Part shown: piece by piece, positions 1-3,887 of the stretch | Layout of the letters: every line of letters starts with the position of its first letter | Position numbering within the stretch: the first letter of the stretch is position 1 | Origin: Bacteroidota bacterium | Lineage (GTDB): Bacteria > Bacteroidota > Bacteroidia > B-17B0 > Aurantibacillaceae | Length of the DNA: 6,487 nucleotides | NCBI GenBank assembly: GCA_025359355.1 | Contig: JANYGR010000252.1 | Coordinates: 1 to 6,487 of the forward strand | Reading direction: 5' to 3' | Position numbers and translations under genes: made by a program | The notes under the pieces: generated by a model | Database searches by the model: none | The model's input: only the letters and a program-made list of their open reading frames with translations | What the model was told of the DNA's origin: nothing

Positions 1-34
1 TTTTTTGAATGCGCTAATTTACCATTTTTTTAGA

Positions 35-42
35 TACTTTTG
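35..42 (+). promoter_or_regulatory. -7 promoter element (TAnnTTTG) for the yciO-like gene
   Basis: TACTTTTG is a perfect match to the Bacteroidota sigma-A -7 consensus TAnnTTTG. Only four bases separate it from the ATG at 47, so transcription would start at or within a base or two of the start codon and give a leaderless or nearly leaderless mRNA. No TTG -33 element is seen at the usual spacing; the nearest TTG is at 5-7, too far upstream. The element lies inside the longer TTG-initiated reading frame and so argues against that start. Confidence 0.5.
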
Positions 43-46
43 TGCT

Positions 47-670
47 ATGCTTATACGTCTTAATTACACAAATCCACAACCAAAAGACATACAACTTATT
101 GTTGAGTGCCTTAAAAATGATGGTATTATTATTTATCCAACAGATACCGTTTATTCTATGGGCTGTGATATGACTAGGCCAAAGGCAATCGAAAAATTAT
201 GTAAGCTTAAAAATATCAAACCCGAAAAAGCTAATTTTTCCTTTGTGTGCAGCGATTTGAGTCATTTATCACAATTCGCAAAACCAATTTCAAATTCCGT
301 TTTTAGAGTAATGAAAAAAGCCTTACCAGGCCCTTATACCTTTATTTTAGAGGCTAATCAGAATGTACCAAAATTATTGAAGCAAAATAAAAAAACGGTA
401 GGAATTCGTGTGCCTGATAATGCTATCTGTTATCATATTGTGGAAGCGCTTGGAAACCCTATTATTACTACTAGTTTACATAATCCTCAAGATGAAATTG
501 TTGATTATTTTTCAGACCCTGAAGTTATTTATCAGCAATATCAAAAGCAAGTTGATATGATCATAGATGGTGGCTTTGGCTCTATTCATGCGTCAACCGT
601 GCTTGATTGCTCAGGAGAAGACATTATCGTCATTAGAGAAGGTCTAGGAAGTTTAAGCGTGTTGGAATAA
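47..670 (+). CDS. yciO: YciO-like protein, Sua5/YciO/YrdC family (threonylcarbamoyl-AMP synthase fold)
   Basis: This 207-residue cytoplasmic protein belongs to the Sua5/YciO/YrdC family. Founding members TsaC and Sua5 make L-threonylcarbamoyl-AMP from threonine, bicarbonate and ATP for the t6A37 modification of ANN-decoding tRNAs. Visible motifs are YPTDT (30-34), the C-D pair at 40-41, PGPYTFIL (94-101), VGIRVP (118-123), TTSL (141-144, where TsaC has an STSAN-like motif), STVLD (183-187) and VIREG (195-199). The length and the NFSFVC (63-68) and PGPYTFIL wording match E. coli YciO (about 206 residues) better than TsaC or the longer Sua5, which adds a C-terminal domain. YciO does not simply replace TsaC, so its physiological role is uncertain and a separate tsaC/sua5 gene is expected elsewhere. 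The ATG at 47 is chosen because MLIRL fits the family N-terminus. An in-frame TTG at 5 would add 14 unlike residues and overlap the -7 element. The gene appears monocistronic and convergent with the csp operon. Confidence 0.88.
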   Translation: MLIRLNYTNPQPKDIQLIVECLKNDGIIIYPTDTVYSMGCDMTRPKAIEKLCKLKNIKPEKANFSFVCSDLSHLSQFAKPISNSVFRVMKKALPGPYTFILEANQNVPKLLKQNKKTVGIRVPDNAICYHIVEALGNPIITTSLHNPQDEIVDYFSDPEVIYQQYQKQVDMIIDGGFGSIHASTVLDCSGEDIIVIREGLGSLSVLE

Positions 671-704
671 ATATCTCCTTTATTATAAACTGATTTAACT
701 TAAT

Positions 705-743
705 AAAAAAACCGCCACAACTATTGTTGTGGCGGTTTTTTTT
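705..743 (+). terminator. Rho-independent terminator after the yciO-like gene (usable on both strands)
   Basis: A perfect 10-bp GC-rich stem (712-721 with 726-735, arms CCGCCACAAC and GTTGTGGCGG) closes a TATT loop. It is flanked by an A-run at 705-711 and a T-run at 736-743 that lengthen the stem with A-T pairs. It starts 34 nt after the yciO stop. The flanking A and T runs mean it could also stop transcription arriving from the csp side. Confidence 0.92.
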
Positions 744-801
744 ATTATTGTAATAGAAATAATACTATTGTATGATGAACTTAAAATACTTTATTATCAA
801 G

Positions 802-908
802 CATCTCGACTTCGCTCGGTGTAACAATAAACCGTCATTGCTAGCGATAGCGAAGCAATCTGTTTTAGCTTGAGATCGGCTTCGTCATTCTTCCTCGCGA
901 TGACGAAG
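802..908. repeat. Imperfect palindromic intergenic repeat (REP/MITE-like, non-coding)
   Basis: This stretch is richer in CG steps than its AT-rich surroundings and holds several nested inverted repeats. CTTCGTCAT (880-888) pairs perfectly with ATGACGAAG (900-908). CGTCATTG (833-840) pairs with CGATGACG (898-905) with one mismatch. CGAAGC (851-856) pairs with GCTTCG (879-884). ATCTCGAC (803-810) pairs with GTCGATAT (911-918) with one mismatch. GCTA-GCGA-TAGC (840-851) forms a small hairpin with a GNRA-type tetraloop. From memory, phrases such as GTCATTGC..GCGAAGCAATCT recur as dispersed intergenic repeats in many Bacteroidota genomes; I cannot test copy number here. No reading frame is supported between the terminators at 705-743 and 944-976, and nothing notable is seen in the AT-rich remainder of that gap. 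Confidence 0.6.
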
Positions 909-943
909 AACGTCGATATTTCAACCCTCTGCCTGACAAAAAT

Positions 944-976
944 AAAAGAGGCTGTCTCAAAAGGACAGCCTCTTTT
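944..976 (-). terminator. Rho-independent terminator of the rhlE-csp-csp operon
   Basis: A perfect 13-bp stem (944-956 with 964-976) encloses a 7-nt loop. Read on the minus strand it ends in a T-rich tail (TTTTATTTTT). It lies 20 nt past the stop codon of the downstream csp copy, as expected for the operon end. The core AGGCTGTCTCAAA is nearly shared with the hairpin at 3774-3809. Confidence 0.88.
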
Positions 977-996
977 AAATTTATAGCAATTAGAAA

Positions 997-1185
997 TTAT
1001 GCTAATTTAACGTTAACAGCATTTAAGCCTTTTTTGCCGTCTTGAACGTCAAATACTACGTTATCGTTTTCACGAATTTCTTCTTGTAATCCTGTTGCAT
1101 GAACAAAAATTTCTGGTCCATTATCTTCTTTAATAAATCCGAAACCTTTTGCTTCATTGTAAAATTTTACTACTCCGTTTTTCAT
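997..1185 (-). CDS. cspA: Cold-shock protein, CspA family (downstream tandem copy)
   Basis: A 62-residue single cold-shock domain (OB fold) that binds single-stranded RNA or DNA and acts as an RNA chaperone in the cytoplasm. RNP1 is KGFGFI (13-18) and RNP2 is IFVHA (26-30); the aromatic surface is otherwise F8, Y9, F15, F17, F27 and H29. The usual VKWFN start of CspA reads VKFYN here. The protein is identical to that of the neighbouring upstream copy, yet the genes differ at 14 nucleotides, all synonymous. It is the last gene of the minus-strand helicase-csp-csp group, 42 nt after the previous stop, and is followed by a strong terminator. No Shine-Dalgarno sequence is present; the leader is A/C-rich. 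Family assignment is secure. Whether it is cold-induced or constitutive cannot be read from the sequence, and the symbol is a family-level label. Confidence 0.95.
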   Translation of the reverse strand: MKNGVVKFYNEAKGFGFIKEDNGPEIFVHATGLQEEIRENDNVVFDVQDGKKGLNAVNVKLA

Positions 1186-1215
1186 TGTGTTTGTTTTTTT
1201 GTTGTTTTTATTTAT
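1186..1215 (-). promoter_or_regulatory. Duplicated A/C-rich leader of the downstream csp copy
   Basis: On the coding strand the 30 nt before the ATG consist only of A, C and a few T, with no G and no purine-rich Shine-Dalgarno motif. This predicts an unstructured ribosome-loading site. It matches the leader of the upstream csp copy (1417-1445) base for base except for one extra base in a homopolymer run (seven T instead of six on the + strand). The remaining 12 nt of the intergenic spacer do not match. Confidence 0.6.
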
Positions 1216-1227
1216 ATTATTCAGTAA

Positions 1228-1416
1228 TTACGCTAATTTAACGTTTACTGCGTTTAATCCTTTTTTACCGTCTTGTACGTCAAAAACTACATTATCGTTC
1301 TCACGAATTTCTTCTTGTAATCCTGTTGCGTGAACAAAAATTTCTGGACCATTGTCTTCTTTGATAAATCCGAAACCTTTTGCTTCATTGTAAAATTTTA
1401 CTACTCCGTTTTTCAT
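1228..1416 (-). CDS. cspA: Cold-shock protein, CspA family (upstream tandem copy)
   Basis: This gene encodes the same 62-residue cold-shock domain protein as the copy at 997-1185, with RNP1 KGFGFI (13-18) and RNP2 IFVHA (26-30). It starts 41 nt after the rhlE-type helicase stop and precedes the second copy by 42 nt, so all three genes are probably co-transcribed. No TAnnTTTG element is seen in the 41-nt gap or, by eye, in the last few hundred bases of the helicase gene, although a degenerate promoter there is possible. Helicase plus cold-shock protein fits a role in resolving RNA structure at low temperature or growth restart, which is inference from the families. Two identical products suggest a dosage benefit. 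Confidence 0.95.
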   Translation of the reverse strand: MKNGVVKFYNEAKGFGFIKEDNGPEIFVHATGLQEEIRENDNVVFDVQDGKKGLNAVNVKLA

Positions 1417-1445
1417 TGTGTTTGTTTTTTGTTGTTTTTATTTAT
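1417..1445 (-). promoter_or_regulatory. Duplicated A/C-rich leader of the upstream csp copy
   Basis: This is the 29-nt twin of the leader at 1186-1215. Its coding-strand sequence is A- and C-rich without G. The retained match outside the coding region suggests that the leader was duplicated with the gene and has been conserved, or homogenised, since. Confidence 0.6.
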
Positions 1446-1457
1446 TTGATTGTATTA

Positions 1458-2588
1458 CTAAACAAATGGATGTTTTTTAACGACATCTATTTCCTTCTTA
1501 ATGAGTTTATTAATTTCTTTTAGGTATTTAGCCTCTTCTCTATCGCACATGGATATGGCAATTCCAGACTCTCCCGCTCTGCCGGTACGACCAATACGGT
1601 GTACATAGGTTTCAGCTACCTCAGGAATTTCGTAATTAATAACATGTGATAATTTATCTACATCAATACCACGAGACGCAATATCTGTTGCAACTAAAAT
1701 ACGAATCGCTCTGTCTTTAAATCCTTTCAAGGCGCGTTCTCTGGCACCTTGAGATTTATTACCATGAATAGCTTCAGCTTTTACACCGTCAGCATTCAAA
1801 TCTTTCGCTACTTTATCTGCACCACGTTTGGTACGTGTAAATATTAACGCGTGATCTATATTTTCTGATTTAATTAAATGTTTTAATAAGCCACGTTTTT
1901 TATTTCTATCTACAAAATAAACCGATTGTTTAATTACCGAAACCGTTGATGATACTGGAGTTACTGTAACACTTACTGGATTATGTAAAATCGTGTTTGC
2001 TAACTTCATAATGCTAGGCGCTGCTGTTGCTGAAAAAAACAACGTTTGGCGTTTAGTAGGAAGCTTAGCTATTACTTTTTTCATATCATTGATAAAACCC
2101 ATATCGAGCATACGATCAGCTTCATCTAATACAAAATATTGTACATCATTTAATTTCACAAATCCTTGATTCATCAAATCTAATAAACGGCCTGGTGTTG
2201 CAATAACAATTTCAACACCTTTTTTAAGCGCATTTACTTGATGTAATTGAGAAACTCCCCCAAAAATAACTGTATGTGCAAAACCTAAGTTAGCACCATA
2301 TTCTTTAAAATTGTCTGAGATTTGAGTAGCTAATTCACGTGTTGGTGCTAATATAAGCGCTTTGATTGAACGGCGTGAATTGGGGTTTTTGTTAGCTTCT
2401 AATAATTGTAGAATTGGTAATGCAAAAGCGGCAGTTTTACCTGTACCTGTTTGAGCACAGCCAAAGATATCTTTTCCTAATAAAATGTGTGGTATTGCTT
2501 GTTGTTGTATTGGAGACGGTATTTTGTATCCTTTTTTATCAAGTGCTGTAAGCAGCGGATTGATAAGTTTTAATTCTGTAAATGTCAT
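1458..2588 (-). CDS. rhlE: DEAD-box ATP-dependent RNA helicase, RhlE type
   Basis: A 376-residue DEAD-box helicase that uses ATP to unwind short RNA duplexes in ribosome assembly, mRNA turnover or cold adaptation. All core motifs are intact: Q motif (about 3-33, PSPIQQQAIP at 24-33), motif I AQTGTGKT (45-52), Ia PTREL (82-86), GG (110-111), Ib TPGR (131-134), II DEAD (155-158), III SAT (186-188), IV LIFTRT (248-253), V ATDIASRGID (300-309) and VI HRIGRTGR (330-337). HGNKSQGARERAL (275-287) and RMLDMGF (159-165) are typical of RhlE. The protein stops about 40 residues after motif VI, so it is essentially the bare two-RecA core, without the basic tail that E. coli RhlE (about 450 residues) carries. 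The start at 2588 fits because the Q-motif phenylalanine is residue 3. It leads a minus-strand group with two csp genes; a candidate -7 element lies about 100 nt upstream. Confidence 0.95.
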   Translation of the reverse strand: MTFTELKLINPLLTALDKKGYKIPSPIQQQAIPHILLGKDIFGCAQTGTGKTAAFALPILQLLEANKNPNSRRSIKALILAPTRELATQISDNFKEYGANLGFAHTVIFGGVSQLHQVNALKKGVEIVIATPGRLLDLMNQGFVKLNDVQYFVLDEADRMLDMGFINDMKKVIAKLPTKRQTLFFSATAAPSIMKLANTILHNPVSVTVTPVSSTVSVIKQSVYFVDRNKKRGLLKHLIKSENIDHALIFTRTKRGADKVAKDLNADGVKAEAIHGNKSQGARERALKGFKDRAIRILVATDIASRGIDVDKLSHVINYEIPEVAETYVHRIGRTGRAGESGIAISMCDREEAKYLKEINKLIKKEIDVVKKHPFV

Positions 2589-2918
2589 TCAGTCTAATAT
2601 AATTTATACTTTCAAAGAAAAATGTAAATTATATTTAATTGCAAAGGGTGTTACAAACAAAATGTGATACAGTCTTCATAAGAAGTTCACAAATATACGC
2701 AAATTATTAACAAGTTCACATTTATTTTAAATATTTTTATAATTACATGGTTTTTATAAGCTATCTATCTATTTATGAGGCAGGTAGCATTATTTCGATT
2801 ATTTCATTATTTTAAACGTTAAATTGAAGTTCTTAACAGTTTAAACTTAATAAAAGGCTGGTCTAATCGTTTGAATTTGCCTTAAAAGGCTTATTTTTAT
2901 AACTTCAAATATGATATT
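2589..2918. other. Divergent intergenic region between rhlE and the universal stress protein gene
   Basis: These 330 AT-rich bases hold no supported reading frame. The rhlE-proximal part should contain the helicase 5' leader and the -7 element at 2690-2697. On the + strand no perfect TAnnTTTG is found before the usp gene; the closest is TGAATTTG at 2872-2879 (one mismatch), which would give a leader of about 35 nt. A short GCCT/AGGC hairpin at 2879-2890 is too weak to call a terminator. The middle, about 2715-2860, shows nothing I can assign. Confidence 0.6.
2690..2697 (-). promoter_or_regulatory. Candidate -7 element for the rhlE-csp-csp operon
   Basis: On the minus strand this reads TATATTTG, a perfect TAnnTTTG match, continuing TGAAC. 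It predicts a transcript start near 2684-2686 and a 5' leader of about 95 nt before the helicase ATG. A TTG on the minus strand at 2711-2713 is only 13 bp upstream, closer than the usual spacing for the -33 element, so the pairing is doubtful. Confidence 0.42.
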
Positions 2919-3740
2919 ATGATAAAAGAAAACGGTACCATTTTACTCCCTATAGATTACTCTAAACAATCTTTAATAGGAATTAAGAATTCATTTCAGC
3001 TAGGAAAATACTCAAAATCTAAATTATTAATTATGCATGTGTTTCATAAACCTGAAGAGGAAAACATAGCGGAATTAGAGCAATTGGCTAAACAAACAGC
3101 TGAGGAAAGTGGATTAGAGTGTGATTTTGTTTCTGTAAAGGGAGACATTTTTGTTGAAACAGATAAAATGGCCGAAAAAATTAAAGCTAATTTAATCGTT
3201 GTAGGCTTAGATCCTCATGTGAGGTTTAGAAGTTTTTTAGGAGCCAGTTCTGCCAGTAAATTTATTAAACATTCTCCTTGTCCTGTATTAACGACTCGCG
3301 GAACAACTCACGAAAGTGGTTGTAAAAATATTTTAATGCCCTTTGATTTAAGTCCTGAATCGAGAGAAAAAGTTGGAACAGTGATTCAACTTGCCAAATA
3401 TTTTGGCGCTGATATTAGAATCGTATCTGTATTTGACCCAAGTGATCACAAGTATGAAGACAAAATGTTACCTTATTTACAACAAGTAAAAAAATACATT
3501 AAAGATAGAAGCGTAAATTGTACAAACAAATCGATTCCTTCAAAGGATGTTGCTGAAAGTATTGTAGAATATGCTAATAAAAATGATTGCGATTTAATTG
3601 TACAAATGAATAAACGTGATTTAAACTTAGGAGAAATGTTTAGCGGTACAATGAGTCAGAAAATGGTTGACATTAGTAATATACCTGTATTGACTATTAA
3701 TCCTATGATTAGAGAAAGTATTAGTAGCGGTATTCATTAA
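2919..3740 (+). CDS. Universal stress protein with two tandem UspA domains
   Basis: A 273-residue cytoplasmic protein made of two Usp (Rossmann-like alpha/beta) domains. Domain 1 spans about 5-127: ILLPIDYS (8-15), LLIMHVF (36-42), LIVVGLD (92-98) and SPCPVL (119-124). Domain 2 spans about 136-262: ILMPFDLS (138-145), IRIVSVFD (166-173), DLIVQM (225-230) and NIPVLTI (254-260). Such tandem proteins are common in Bacteroidota and usually fold as an internal dimer. The ATP-binding signature GxxGx9G[ST] is degenerate in both halves. Domain 1 keeps G96 but has P99 instead of the second glycine, followed by GASS (108-111). Domain 2 lacks the first glycines and keeps SGT (242-244). Nucleotide binding is therefore uncertain. 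The gene is monocistronic, divergent from rhlE, and followed by a strong hairpin. The ATG at 2919 puts the first beta strand at the usual distance. The exact stress or regulator cannot be inferred. Confidence 0.9.
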   Translation: MIKENGTILLPIDYSKQSLIGIKNSFQLGKYSKSKLLIMHVFHKPEEENIAELEQLAKQTAEESGLECDFVSVKGDIFVETDKMAEKIKANLIVVGLDPHVRFRSFLGASSASKFIKHSPCPVLTTRGTTHESGCKNILMPFDLSPESREKVGTVIQLAKYFGADIRIVSVFDPSDHKYEDKMLPYLQQVKKYIKDRSVNCTNKSIPSKDVAESIVEYANKNDCDLIVQMNKRDLNLGEMFSGTMSQKMVDISNIPVLTINPMIRESISSGIH

Positions 3741-3773
3741 TAAAAAAGGTTAGTTTTATTTTCTAGCATTTAC

Positions 3774-3809
3774 AAAACAGGCTATCTCAAATATGAGATA
3801 GCCTGTTTT
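3774..3809 (+). terminator. Rho-independent terminator of the universal stress protein gene
   Basis: A perfect 16-bp stem (3774-3789 with 3794-3809) carries an AATA loop and ends in TTTT on the + strand. It starts 33 nt after the usp stop. The A4/T4 ends make it symmetric, so it could also act on the minus strand as a backup for the ompA-family gene. Confidence 0.88.
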
Positions 3810-3831
3810 GATTTACACATGTATTATAATA

Positions 3832-3869
3832 AAAAAAGCCTCCTTCAATTAAATGAAGGAGGCTTTTTT
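3832..3869 (-). terminator. Rho-independent terminator of the OmpA-family gene
   Basis: A 10-bp GC-rich stem (GCCTCCTTCA at 3838-3847 with 3854-3863) is lengthened by six A-T pairs (3832-3837 with 3864-3869) and has a 6-nt ATTAAA loop. It begins 18 nt past the stop of the minus-strand gene. On that strand it ends in a T-run. It is also a good terminator on the + strand. Confidence 0.9.
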
Positions 3870-3887
3870 AATGAAGTACTATTATGT

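Larger units (their letters stand above)
997..1445 (-). repeat. Tandem duplication of a csp gene with its leader (period about 231 bp)
   Basis: Two direct units, 997-1215 and 1228-1445, each contain one 62-codon csp gene and its leader. Codon-by-codon comparison gives 14 substitutions in 189 coding bases, none changing an amino acid. All 14 fall from codon 18 onward. Codons 1-17 are identical and the leader differs by one base in a homopolymer. Confidence 0.9.

Noticed and set aside
5..46. TTG-initiated N-terminal extension of the yciO-like gene (14 extra residues)
   Set aside because: The family N-terminus begins at MLIRL, and the extension overlaps a perfect -7 promoter element; the extra residues are hydrophobic without signal-peptide organisation.
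802..908. CRISPR array or small structured RNA gene
   Set aside because: There are no regularly spaced direct repeats; the symmetry is inverted and matches a palindromic intergenic repeat. No promoter element was found for an RNA gene.
2485..2667. 60-codon + strand frame over the helicase start
   Set aside because: It is antisense to the conserved Q-motif coding region and then runs into AT-rich leader; no domain is recognisable.
2879..2890. GCCT/AGGC hairpin followed by T-rich DNA as a terminator or attenuator before usp
   Set aside because: Only four base pairs around a four-base loop; too weak, and no gene ends upstream on the + strand.
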